DNA from: Leptospirales bacterium
GTDB lineage: Bacteria > Spirochaetota > Leptospiria > Leptospirales > Leptospiraceae
Direction: 5' to 3'
DNA: 64,000 nt
NCBI GenBank assembly: GCA_013297885.1
Contig: JAAFIR010000031.1
Span: 1 to 64,000, forward strand
A model generated the notes under the pieces. It saw only the letters and a list, made by a program, of their open reading frames with translations. It did not search any database and was not told the DNA's origin. Shown one piece after another: positions 45,384 through 53,861 of this stretch. The position numbers and the translations under genes are program-made. The first letter of the stretch is position 1. Each line of letters opens with the position of its first letter.

Positions 45384-46148
45384 ATGGATTATAAATTTTT
45401 AAAACTTCAAAAAAAAGACAAACTTTGCATTGTTGAAATTTCTAGACCTGAAGCATTAAACGCTTTGAACACAGATTTGTTAAAAGAAATCAAAAACTGC
45501 TTTGTCGAATTGGAAAAAGAAATTCGTGTCGTGATTTTAACTGGCAGTGGAAAAGCTTTTGTGGCTGGTGCTGATATTGCTGCAATGAAAACTTATCGTG
45601 AAAAAGAAGCTTTAGAATTTTCTGAACTTGGACAATCTGCATTTGACACAATTGAAAAATCAAAAATAGTTTCTATCGCTGCAATTAATGGATTTGCACT
45701 TGGTGGCGGACTAGAACTTGCACTTTCATGTGATATTCGAATTGGTTCTAAAAATGCAAAACTTGGTTTGCCGGAAGTTTCACTTGGACTCATTCCCGGT
45801 TTTGGTGGAACACAAAGACTTGCTAGAATTTTGGGAAAAGCAATTGCAAATGAATTGATTTTTTCTGGTGATATGTTTTCAGCTGAGGTTGCATTTCAAA
45901 AAGGAATTTTAAATCGTTTAGTAGAAGCTGAAGAATTAATTCCTGAATCTGAAAAATTAGCAAATTCTATTTTGAGTCGAGGAACAAAAGCAATCCAAGT
46001 TGCAAAGAAAACAATTTCTGATAGTTTAGATTTGTCTTCGTCAAAGGGAATGGAATTAGAACGAAAAGAATTTTCCAATTTATTTGATGGAACTGAAAGT
46101 CTTGAAGGTCTTTCTGCATTTTTAGAAAAAAGAAAACCAAATTTTTGA
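45384..46148 (+). CDS. Enoyl-CoA hydratase/isomerase
   Basis: 254 residues with the crotonase fold. '[18 protein letters not shown]' forms the oxyanion loop, '[19 protein letters not shown]' carries the second Gly/Glu, and '[19 protein letters not shown]' the catalytic Glu region, as in short-chain enoyl-CoA hydratase. It hydrates trans-2-enoyl-CoA in beta-oxidation. AAGGAA at 45373-45378 sets ATG 45384. The GAGGTG ribosome-binding site of dapF is formed over its stop codon, so the two are co-translated though the pathways differ. Confidence 0.9.
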   Translation: MDYKFLKLQKKDKLCIVEISRPEALNALNTDLLKEIKNCFVELEKEIRVVILTGSGKAFVAGADIAAMKTYREKEALEFSELGQSAFDTIEKSKIVSIAAINGFALGGGLELALSCDIRIGSKNAKLGLPEVSLGLIPGFGGTQRLARILGKAIANELIFSGDMFSAEVAFQKGILNRLVEAEELIPESEKLANSILSRGTKAIQVAKKTISDSLDLSSSKGMELERKEFSNLFDGTESLEGLSAFLEKRKPNF

Positions 46149-46155
46149 GGTGAAC

Positions 46156-46998
46156 ATGAAAATTCCTTTTATTAAAATGGAAGGCATTGGTAACGATTAT
46201 GTTTATATTGATGCCACTAGAGAAAATATAATTTTAAGCACTGAACAAATTCAAAAAATTTCCAATCGTAATTTTGGTGTTGGATCTGATGGTGTGATTT
46301 TTATTCGCTCATCAAAAATAGCTGATTTTCAAATGGATATGTTTAACTCAGATGGAAGCTCTTCTGAAATGTGTGGAAATGGAATTAGATGTGTTGGAAA
46401 ATTTGTTTATGATAATTCTCTCACCAAATCAAAACAACCAAGTATTGAAACTGGAAAAGGTGTACTGAAACTTGATCTTGAAACTGACTCAAATAATTTA
46501 GTGAGTTATGTGACTGTGAACATGGGCGAGGCGATTTTAAAACCAAAATTAGTTCCAGTAAACTTAGATACTGAAGAACCAATCATTGAAAAAGAAATTG
46601 AAGTAAACGGAATGAAATTAAAATTTACAGCAGTGAGTATGGGAAATCCTCACGCAGTAATTTTTGTAGAGGATGCAGATAAATTTCCTGTCACTGAAAT
46701 TGGTCCCATTTTAGAAAACCATGCACTGTTTCCAAGAAGAACCAATGTGGAATTTGTTTCGATAAAAGGACAAAATCATTTTTACCAAAGAACTTGGGAG
46801 CGTGGTGCAGGTGAAACTCTAGCTTGTGGAACAGGTGCTTGTGCAGTTTCTGTTGCAGCTTACCTCACAAAACGTGGTGGCAAATCCAATCAAATTGATC
46901 TTCGCGGTGGAACTTTGTATATTGATTGGAATGAAGATGGAAATGTGATTATGAAAGGTCCAGCTAGAACTACATTCAGAGGTGAATTAGAAATTTAA
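46156..46998 (+). CDS. dapF: Diaminopimelate epimerase
   Basis: 280 residues from ATG 46156; GAGGTG (46147-46152) sits right before it, favouring this ATG over the GTG at 46150. Catalytic Cys pair is Cys73 in '[13 protein letters not shown]' and Cys224 in '[14 protein letters not shown]'. '[13 protein letters not shown]' is the hallmark N-terminus. It turns LL-DAP into meso-DAP for peptidoglycan and lysine. No other dap gene is adjacent. 3 nt separate it from the transporter gene. Confidence 0.95.
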   Translation: MKIPFIKMEGIGNDYVYIDATRENIILSTEQIQKISNRNFGVGSDGVIFIRSSKIADFQMDMFNSDGSSSEMCGNGIRCVGKFVYDNSLTKSKQPSIETGKGVLKLDLETDSNNLVSYVTVNMGEAILKPKLVPVNLDTEEPIIEKEIEVNGMKLKFTAVSMGNPHAVIFVEDADKFPVTEIGPILENHALFPRRTNVEFVSIKGQNHFYQRTWERGAGETLACGTGACAVSVAAYLTKRGGKSNQIDLRGGTLYIDWNEDGNVIMKGPARTTFRGELEI

Positions 46999-47001
46999 TT
47001 C

Positions 47002-47844
47002 ATGTTAGTAAAAATTTTAATATTAAGTCTTTCTGTTTTTTCTATGCTTGCTCTTGGGCTTAATATTAAAAAATCTGAAATTCAATTCCAAAACCATTTT
47101 AAATTTTTGATTCTTGCTTTGGTATTAAATTTTTTTGTATTACCTTTTTTTAGTTTTGTATTACTTCAACTTTTAAATATTGAAAAAGATTTTGCATCTG
47201 GACTTTTTTTATGTGCTGCAAGTAGTGCAGGTGCTTCGAGTGCATTATTTTTGCTCAGGGCAAATGCAGATTTGACTCTTGGAGGAATTTTATCTATATT
47301 TTTAAATTTTTCAAATGCAATTTTTACTCCCCTGATTTTTTCAATTTATCTCGAAACAAGTTTGAATTTAGAAATTCAGTTTTTTTTAAAATTATTTTTA
47401 ACTACATTTCTTGTTCAAATTCTTCCCATACTAATTGGTTTTGTGTTACAAAAAATTTTAGCTGATAAAAAAAACTTTTATGCAACTCTATTTGAAAAAA
47501 TCAGCAAGTTTAGTTTAATTGCAGTGATTATAATTCTAGCTTATCAAAACTTTTCTGAAATTTTAAAAATTGATTTTAAAATTTTGCTTTCTGCATTTAT
47601 GATTGTGGTTTTTTCTTCTTATATTGTTTTTATATTTTTACTAAATCACAAAATTAGAAATACAATTTCAATGATAACTACAATTAGAAGTTTATCTTTG
47701 GCTTTGCTCTTAGCTGAAACTTCAAACTTAAATAAGAATTCTATATTGAGTATTTTGATTTATGGTTTGTTTATGTTTAGTCTAGGTTTGGTTATTTCTA
47801 AATGGATTCGATTACAAAAAAATTCTGAGGTAAATCATGTATAA
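47002..47844 (+). CDS. BASS-family (bile acid:sodium symporter-like) transporter
   Basis: 280 residues with about nine membrane helices. 'LFLCAASSAGASSALFLLRA' is the family's crossover region with small residues, and the following 'GGILSIFLNFSNAIFTPLI' matches the second crossover. The N-in start 'LVKILILSLSVFSMLALGLN' fits. Substrates of bacterial members are organic acids, pantoate and similar; none can be read here. Follows dapF in the same unit and overlaps the next gene by 8 nt. Confidence 0.7.
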   Translation: MLVKILILSLSVFSMLALGLNIKKSEIQFQNHFKFLILALVLNFFVLPFFSFVLLQLLNIEKDFASGLFLCAASSAGASSALFLLRANADLTLGGILSIFLNFSNAIFTPLIFSIYLETSLNLEIQFFLKLFLTTFLVQILPILIGFVLQKILADKKNFYATLFEKISKFSLIAVIIILAYQNFSEILKIDFKILLSAFMIVVFSSYIVFIFLLNHKIRNTISMITTIRSLSLALLLAETSNLNKNSILSILIYGLFMFSLGLVISKWIRLQKNSEVNHV

Positions 47845-48298
47845 ATTGTTACTAATTATTTTTCTTGTTCAGTGTTCAAGTTTAGCAGAAAGGCAAAAGT
47901 CTTCTATTGAAAAAGTATTTTCTGAAAACCAAATGTATTTTAACCAAGCCCAAGAAAAAATCAAAAAAGACTCTAATTTTATTTCAGCTTTTCAAGATTA
48001 TACTAATCAACTTGAAAATATAGATTTGAATAATGTTCCAAAAGATTTTGGTCTGGCATTTGTGGAGCATAAACTGGCATGGAGAACTTATATTAAAGAA
48101 TTGCAGGAAAAGGATAAAAATAAAAGTAAAGAATTTTTAAAAGGTTTAGTTGCAGTAATTACAGGAAATATTGCCCAAACTGCAAGTAGTGTTTTGAGTT
48201 TAGTTAATCCTTCCGAAGTTGATAAATCTGAAATTCATAGAGCTTGGAAAAAATTACTTTTAGTTGCAAAAAAATATGATGTTGAATTAAAAAATTAG
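47837..48298 (+). CDS. Small helical lipoprotein
   Basis: 153 residues. 'LLIIFLVQCSS' is a lipobox with Cys13. The remainder is helical and charged ('KDFGLAFVEHKLAWRTYIKE', then 'AVITGNIAQTASSVL', a glycine/alanine-rich helix pair). Starts inside the transporter gene by 8 nt, so co-translated with it. No recognised family. Confidence 0.55.
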   Translation: MYKLLLIIFLVQCSSLAERQKSSIEKVFSENQMYFNQAQEKIKKDSNFISAFQDYTNQLENIDLNNVPKDFGLAFVEHKLAWRTYIKELQEKDKNKSKEFLKGLVAVITGNIAQTASSVLSLVNPSEVDKSEIHRAWKKLLLVAKKYDVELKN

Positions 48299-48331
48299 AT
48301 TTAAGAATACAAATAAATTATCCCAACTCTA

Positions 48332-48509
48332 GTGTTAGTGATTGAAGCGTTTCTGAATTGGGCTAGTCTTAAGTCCAAGAGGAGGCAAAATCTTGCCGAG
48401 CTTGCCAGTTGCCGCTGGAAGCGAATAGGAAACTGACAACTGCGAAGTAGTTAAATTCAGAAGTAGCGGAAAGCACGACAGCTCTTTTAAAGAAAGAGCT
48501 GGAACACCC
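48332..48509 (+). repeat. Structured intergenic element, copy 9
   Basis: Block A GTGTTAGTGATTGAAGCG (48332-48349); hairpin 1 TTCTGAATT (48351-48359) with AATTCAGAA (48454-48462) enclosing a larger 94-nt G+C-richer loop; block B AGCGGAAAGCACGAC (48464-48478); hairpin 2 AGCTCTTT (48480-48487) with AAAGAGCT (48493-48500). Outer stem GTGTT (48332-48336) with AACAC (48503-48507), and triplet GTG (48338-48340) with CAC (48474-48476), are both compensated relative to other copies. Confidence 0.75.
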
Positions 48510-48512
48510 AAA

Positions 48513-48550
48513 AAAGATTTATTTGTACTAGAAAAAAATTCTAAATCTTT
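48513..48550 (+). promoter_or_regulatory. A+T-rich leader hairpin before the chemoreceptor gene
   Basis: AAAGATTTA (48513-48521) pairs with TAAATCTTT (48542-48550), 12 nt before ATG 48563; AGG at about 48556 is a weak Shine-Dalgarno. May only reflect A+T-rich composition. Confidence 0.25.
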
Positions 48551-48562
48551 AAACTAGGTATT

Positions 48563-50131
48563 ATGAGTATTTTAAATTCAGAATTACCCATTATCAAAGG
48601 TGAACAAATTGTAAATAGAATGCGATTTGGTTTATTTGCATTTTATTTATTTGCTACAATTATTACTCTAGGACAAACTACATTTCAAATTTCGATAATG
48701 TATTTTTTAACTGACATCATTGTTTTTAGCACAGCCTATTTTTCTTTTAAAGCTATAAAAGAAAATAAAATGACTGAACAAATCATTTATCTCACTGCCA
48801 CATTAGATATTATAATCATTACTGTAATACAAATTGTAAGTATATTTTATGAAAAAGATGGTGGTGATTTTATTATTAAAGATAAAGGCTTTTATACTAT
48901 TTTTTTCTTTTATGTTGTCTTAACTCCTATTCGATTCAATTCTAAATTTGCAATTTATAATGGTAGTTTGATTACTTTTGCACTACTTTCAGTTTATATT
49001 TCAGGTGCAATTGCAGGAGTAAAGTTTCCGCTTCAATCAAGAGGACTGTCCACTTTAAATAGTGTTCCACTAACAAATGTGATTATTGCAGTAGTTGGAT
49101 TTTCATTAATCAATTTTTTATGTTATGTTCTATCCAAGTTAAGTGCAGATGCTATTACAAGCTCAATTGAAAAAGAACAATTTGCTAGAGCAAGCTTAGA
49201 AAAAAATTCAATCATCGTTCAAAATTTGAAAGATTCATCTATAAAACTTGCTTCGCTACAAATTAATGTCAAAGAAACAATTTCCACAATTCAAACTTCA
49301 CTAATGACCCAAGCTGCCAATTCTGAAGAGACTTCTTCATCAATGGAAGAAATTTCTGCAGCTTCAAGAAATATTAGCTCAAACACTGATACTCAAAATT
49401 CACTTTCAAAAGAAGTGATTCATTTATTGGAAGAAAATGATGAGAACTTTAAACTATTAAAAACAAGTATCACAGAATTAAAAGATATTAATTCAAAATT
49501 AAATCACAATATTAAAGCTGGAAGAAATGTAATTGGTAAAACTGGTGTTTCAATGGAGCATATGAAAGAATCATCTGTTGGAATTTCAAAAGTTGTTAGT
49601 GTTATGAAAGAAATTGCATACCAAACAAATTTACTAGCATTAAATGCTTCTATTGAAGCTGCTCGAGCAGGAGACTCAGGAAAAGGATTTGCTGTTGTTG
49701 CTGAAGAAGTTAGTAAACTGGCACTCAAATCAACTATTCACACAAAAGAAATTACGGATAATGTTAATAATTCGCTTGTTGGTGTTAAAGATGGAACAAA
49801 ATCAATTGAAGAAGTTGTAAAAACATTTGATATGATAATGCTACGTTACAAAAATGTGGATGGTTTAATTTCAGATTGTAATAAAGCATTAGAAAAATTT
49901 GAAGAACTAAAATTTAAAATTCATGATTCAGTTTCTAGTTTAGGTAAAATTATTTCAACTGTTAAAGATGCAACAAATGAGCAAGAAATGGCAGTGAATG
50001 AAACAACAGATGCTGTTACAAAAATTTCTGAAGAAGCAAATACTTTAGCAAACTCAATTGAACAATTAAATGATGTAATTGGATTTTTAGAAGAAACTGA
50101 ATTTTTAATAAATAAATTAAGTATCGAATAA
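48563..50131 (+). CDS. Chemoreceptor (MCP) with polytopic N-terminal membrane domain
   Basis: 522 residues. The first 200 hold five to six membrane helices ('FGLFAFYLFATIITLGQTTF', 'TNVIIAVVGFSLINFLCYVL') and no periplasmic domain. The cytoplasmic MCP part follows, with the tip '[20 protein letters not shown]' and '[14 protein letters not shown]', and methylation segments Glu/Ser-rich. Such receptors may sense membrane state or a partner's state. No HAMP is visible. Neighbouring hybrid kinase may share a signal, but nothing proves it. Confidence 0.88.
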   Translation: MSILNSELPIIKGEQIVNRMRFGLFAFYLFATIITLGQTTFQISIMYFLTDIIVFSTAYFSFKAIKENKMTEQIIYLTATLDIIIITVIQIVSIFYEKDGGDFIIKDKGFYTIFFFYVVLTPIRFNSKFAIYNGSLITFALLSVYISGAIAGVKFPLQSRGLSTLNSVPLTNVIIAVVGFSLINFLCYVLSKLSADAITSSIEKEQFARASLEKNSIIVQNLKDSSIKLASLQINVKETISTIQTSLMTQAANSEETSSSMEEISAASRNISSNTDTQNSLSKEVIHLLEENDENFKLLKTSITELKDINSKLNHNIKAGRNVIGKTGVSMEHMKESSVGISKVVSVMKEIAYQTNLLALNASIEAARAGDSGKGFAVVAEEVSKLALKSTIHTKEITDNVNNSLVGVKDGTKSIEEVVKTFDMIMLRYKNVDGLISDCNKALEKFEELKFKIHDSVSSLGKIISTVKDATNEQEMAVNETTDAVTKISEEANTLANSIEQLNDVIGFLEETEFLINKLSIE

Positions 50132-50152
50132 AAAAAGTCTTGTATTTATTGT

Positions 50153-50174
50153 CCGTTTAAGTAGCATTAAACGG
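50153..50174 (+). terminator. Short hairpin between receptor and hybrid kinase genes
   Basis: CCGTTTA (50153-50159) pairs with TAAACGG (50168-50174), 22 nt past the receptor stop. No T-run follows, so it is a weak terminator or an mRNA processing site. The kinase ATG is 17 nt further. Confidence 0.3.
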
Positions 50175-50190
50175 TTGTAACAAAATTGTC

Positions 50191-52674
50191 ATGTTTCCAA
50201 AAATTGTTTTACTATTTTTTATTACTTTTCATCTTTTTTCAAATGAAATAATAAAATTCCAAAATAAATCTGAAGTTTTATCTATTGGTAAATTAGTAGA
50301 ATATTTTGAGGACACAGATAAAAAGCTTTCTTTAACACAAATTTTCACTTCAAAGCAATTTAAAACATTTTCAAAAGAAATTTATTTTAACCCCAAACCG
50401 AAAGGAAGTTATTGGTTTAAGTTTGACATTCAAAATCAAACAGATGAAGACTTAATACTTGAATTATCCTATATATTTCTTAACAAACTAATTGTTATAG
50501 ATTCAAATTCCAAACTTGAACTTCTAAATTATAATAAAAATAAAAATGAAATTGAAAAAGAATCAATTTTTTTTAGAATCCCAATTTTAGAAAAAAATGA
50601 ATTGAATTCAAAAACAATTTTTATCTTAATTGAAACTGAATTTCCTTTAGATATTGGATTTTTTATTGGAACTAATTTAAAAATTAATCAAAAAGAAATT
50701 GAATACTATTCAATTCATTATTTTTTTATGGGAATAATTAGTATCTTAATTCTATTCAATCTATTTGTTTATTTTACTGTAAAAGAAAAATTGTATTTAT
50801 ATTATATTGGAGTTTTATTTTTTTCTGCAACAACTAGACTCTTTATAAATGGATTTAATTTTTTTGAAATAATTGGACTTGAAAGTTTTCAGAATATAAA
50901 TTGGTATATATTAAATTGGAATTCATTTGTGTATATTTTTTTGACTCCATTTTTAATTTCCTACTTAAATCTAGAAAATTCAAAATCCAAAATAAGAGTA
51001 GTTTTATTTGTATTAACAATTCTTTTAAGTTTAGTTTTTCCAATTATAAATGTAATGAGCATGGAAAAATTACAAATCAGTTTTTTATTTCAAAGAGTAA
51101 TTTTTATATACTTTTTATTTTGTTTAGTTTTGTTAATCAAATCATGGTTTGACGGAAACAAAAACGTAAAATTTGTAACTCTTGGTTGGTTGTGTTTTTT
51201 TATTAGTATAATTATTTTTGTTTTACTATTAAATGGAGTTCTTCCATTTAATTTTTTTACTAGGAACGCTCCACTTTTTGGGATTGCTCTTGAAGGTCTT
51301 TTTTTCTCATTTGCACTAGGTAATAGAATTAATGTTTTAACATTTGAAAAAAATATTCTAATTGAAAAAGAAATTCTCACATTAAAAGAAAAAGAACAAT
51401 TAGTTTTTGAAAATAAAATTCTTCTTCAAGAACAAAATAGAGTTTTAGAATTAAAAGTTGCTGAACGAACTCTTGAACTAGAAAATAAAAATGAAGAACT
51501 TGAAGATCTTAATGAAGAATTAAATTCACAGGCTAAATCTTTAATTGAATCCAAAACTAAACTTGAAAAAGCAAATAACTTTAAGTCAATTTTTTTAGCT
51601 ACTATGAGTCACGAAATTAGAACACCAATAAATGGAATTCTAGGAATTAGTGGAATTTTACAAGAAAAAGAATTAGGAATGGAGACAAAAGATTTTATAA
51701 ATTCTATAAACTATTCTGCTAAAAATTTATTACTATTAGTGAACGATATATTAGATATTTCTAAAATTGAAGCTGGTAAATTAGAAATTGAAAAAATTTC
51801 TTTTGATCTAACAGAATTAATTATTGAACTTGAAAAAAATTTTATTTTTTCAAATGTTAATAAAAATATAAGATTTGATATTGAAAAACCAAACTTTCCA
51901 TTTAATTTAATTGGAGATCAAAATCGTATTAGACAAGTTTTAACAAATTTTATGAGTAATGCAACTAAATTTACTGAAAGTGGAACTATACAATTAAAGC
52001 TCACGGAAAAAATGAATAAACCAAATGAAATCAATATTTTATTTGAAGTGATAGATAAAGGAATAGGAATATCTGAAGAGAATCAAAAGTATTTGTTTAA
52101 AGAATATTCTCAAGCAGAATCTAGTACTTCTAGAAATTATGGAGGAACAGGACTTGGTCTATCTATTTGTAAAAAGTTAATTGAGCTAATGGAAGGAAAA
52201 ATTGGTGTTAAATCAGAATTAAGTAAGGGTTCAACTTTTTGGTTTCTATTAAACTTTGAAATTGAAGCTAAACATAAAATTATTTCCAATACATATGAAA
52301 CAAATTCAAAAATTTTAGTAGCTGAAGATAATGTGATTAATCAAAAAATTGCTGTAACTTTTTTTAAAAAACTTGGTTTCAAAATTGATATTGCTTATGA
52401 TGGAGAACAGGTTTTAGAAAAATTAGATAATGAAAATTATGATATTATCTTTATGGACTGTCATATGCCTAATTTGGATGGTTATGAAACAACAAAAATT
52501 TTACGTGAGAAAAATTTTAATAAACCAATTATAGCTTTAACAGCTGATAATTCAAATTCAGAAAGAGTAAAATGTCTCTCTGTTGGAATGAATGATTTCT
52601 TATCAAAACCTTTTACTGAACCAGAGATTAAATCTATCTTGAATAAATATTTAAAACTAAATACTATTGTTTAA
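50191..52674 (+). CDS. Hybrid sensor histidine kinase with 7TMR-DISM sensor
   Basis: 827 residues. A signal peptide is followed by a DISM-type extracellular domain (about 25-165, with 'GSYWFKFDIQNQTDEDLIL'), seven membrane helices (about 180-390), a coiled coil (395-465), a HisKA dimer domain ('TMSHEIRTPINGILG', His about 474), an ATP-binding domain ('GTGLGLSICKKLIELMEGK') and a C-terminal receiver ('FMDCHMPNLDGYETT', Asp about 755). DISM sensors bind carbohydrates or small ligands. It has no response regulator next to it; a separate one is needed for output. The 3' end overlaps the ChaN-like gene by 11 nt (convergent). Confidence 0.92.
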   Translation: MFPKIVLLFFITFHLFSNEIIKFQNKSEVLSIGKLVEYFEDTDKKLSLTQIFTSKQFKTFSKEIYFNPKPKGSYWFKFDIQNQTDEDLILELSYIFLNKLIVIDSNSKLELLNYNKNKNEIEKESIFFRIPILEKNELNSKTIFILIETEFPLDIGFFIGTNLKINQKEIEYYSIHYFFMGIISILILFNLFVYFTVKEKLYLYYIGVLFFSATTRLFINGFNFFEIIGLESFQNINWYILNWNSFVYIFLTPFLISYLNLENSKSKIRVVLFVLTILLSLVFPIINVMSMEKLQISFLFQRVIFIYFLFCLVLLIKSWFDGNKNVKFVTLGWLCFFISIIIFVLLLNGVLPFNFFTRNAPLFGIALEGLFFSFALGNRINVLTFEKNILIEKEILTLKEKEQLVFENKILLQEQNRVLELKVAERTLELENKNEELEDLNEELNSQAKSLIESKTKLEKANNFKSIFLATMSHEIRTPINGILGISGILQEKELGMETKDFINSINYSAKNLLLLVNDILDISKIEAGKLEIEKISFDLTELIIELEKNFIFSNVNKNIRFDIEKPNFPFNLIGDQNRIRQVLTNFMSNATKFTESGTIQLKLTEKMNKPNEINILFEVIDKGIGISEENQKYLFKEYSQAESSTSRNYGGTGLGLSICKKLIELMEGKIGVKSELSKGSTFWFLLNFEIEAKHKIISNTYETNSKILVAEDNVINQKIAVTFFKKLGFKIDIAYDGEQVLEKLDNENYDIIFMDCHMPNLDGYETTKILREKNFNKPIIALTADNSNSERVKCLSVGMNDFLSKPFTEPEIKSILNKYLKLNTIV

Positions 52675-53494
52675 TAGGAGTATTTGAAGTAATAATTACT
52701 AAATCAGCTAAATCCGATTTTGCATCTTTTTCATTTTGAATTAAGCTAATTGTCAAAACTTTTAAACCCATTTTTTCTAAACGATATACAACTCCCATTC
52801 TATTGTCAGAATGAAATCTTCCGTTTATATGAATTATTTTTTTATTTTGCTTTTTTTTGTAAATTTGTTCAGACATGGAAGCATCCCAAAGATTTTGTGC
52901 TAACAACATTTGAGCTAAAGACTGTTCAGACATTTTTCCATGTGCAGAAATACTTTCCAAAATTTTTTTTTCGTAATTTTTATCTCTAAAATTTTCAATC
53001 ATATAAAGGGAAGGTAAATAAATTTTTGATTCTTCGGTAAGTTTTTCTAATTCTGAAAAACCTTTTCTAGATAAAATCCGCACATATCTTCTTGGAGCAT
53101 TTGCTGCAATGACTGGGATTTTTTTTTCTTTTGCAAATTCAATAATTGGTTTATAATCTTCATAATTTGCCCAAAGTTTTAAATCGTTCTGAAAAGTTTT
53201 TTCATCAATAAAACCATTTAGGTATTCGTTTAAAACAATTTGCTGATCTGTTTCAAACATTTCCATTGATAAAATCAATTCATTTTTAGAAGAAAGAAAT
53301 TTAATAAGTTCAAGTTTAAATTGATGACCAATTTTATCATCATGCTCTTCACCTATCACTAAAACATCTGATTTTAAAAAATCTTTTTCAATAGAAGTTA
53401 AATTTTGTTCAGTTAATTTACTTTTAAAAAAAATATTATTTTCAATTGGGTAAATAATTCTTGTTAAAGTTAAAAATAGAAAAATTAATTTCAT
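52664..53494 (-). CDS. ChaN-like haem-binding/Tiki-superfamily exported protein
   Basis: 276 residues. An N-terminal hydrophobic segment (about 1-18) is a signal. 'DVLVIGEEHDDKIGHQFKLE' and 'LILSMEMFETDQQIVLNEYL' match the ChaN family (DUF399), in which the first Glu/His pair and a later His bind iron-porphyrin or metal; later 'INGRFHSDNRMGVVYRLEKM' holds another conserved His. ChaN members are lipoproteins tied to haem uptake; here no lipobox Cys is seen. It overlaps the beta-flower-like gene upstream by 4 nt, suggesting co-transcription. Confidence 0.8.
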   Translation of the reverse strand: MKLIFLFLTLTRIIYPIENNIFFKSKLTEQNLTSIEKDFLKSDVLVIGEEHDDKIGHQFKLELIKFLSSKNELILSMEMFETDQQIVLNEYLNGFIDEKTFQNDLKLWANYEDYKPIIEFAKEKKIPVIAANAPRRYVRILSRKGFSELEKLTEESKIYLPSLYMIENFRDKNYEKKILESISAHGKMSEQSLAQMLLAQNLWDASMSEQIYKKKQNKKIIHINGRFHSDNRMGVVYRLEKMGLKVLTISLIQNEKDAKSDLADLVIITSNTPIKQ

Positions 53495-53733
53495 TGTTTT
53501 AATAAGGAAAAAAAGTATAAAACTATAACTTTATTTGAACCTTTGATCCTGCCAATTGTTCTTCCTGAATCATAGTAAAGGGAATCCCCAATTAATCTTG
53601 AAATTGCCCTTCCAGATGCTTCATAAAAAGTATCACTAGAATAACGCCTTATACTTCTTCCTGAAGAAGCATAAATATTCTCAGAAAAAAGTTCACACAA
53701 CAGAACTAGAAAAAACATCATTAGTAATTTCAT
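53491..53733 (-). CDS. Small exported beta-flower-like repeat protein
   Basis: 80 residues. Signal peptide (1-22), then three repeats of about 16 residues, each 'Y..SGR.I.R..GD.': 'YASSGRSIRRYSSDTF', 'YEASGRAISRLIGDSL' and 'YYDSGRTIGRIKGSNK'. It ends in a hydrophobic 'VIVLYFFSLL'. Such repeats are typical of the small 4-/5-fold beta-flower proteins; I recall members whose repeats are near identical to these. Function unknown. It is followed by ChaN-like with 4-nt overlap and may be a periplasmic partner. Confidence 0.6.
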   Translation of the reverse strand: MKLLMMFFLVLLCELFSENIYASSGRSIRRYSSDTFYEASGRAISRLIGDSLYYDSGRTIGRIKGSNKVIVLYFFSLLKQ

Positions 53734-53861
53734 ATTTACCCCAAATATTAGACTCTATAATTTTATTTACTTTACAGAATTGAATAATTCATTAATTCTC
53801 GTTGAATAATAGAATTTTGATTGAGAAATCTTGCCGAAATTTAGAATAGAGGTTTTTTTCT

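Noticed and set aside
13129-48509. Repeated GATTGAAGC motifs resembling the 3' end of CRISPR repeats
   Set aside because: The copies are single, kilobases apart, in both orientations and with variable hairpins between conserved blocks. There is no regular repeat-spacer array and no cas gene.
53780-53850. Sigma-28 type promoter (GCCGAAAT) before fapA
   Set aside because: The -10-like GCCGAAAT has no TAAA box at the right distance.
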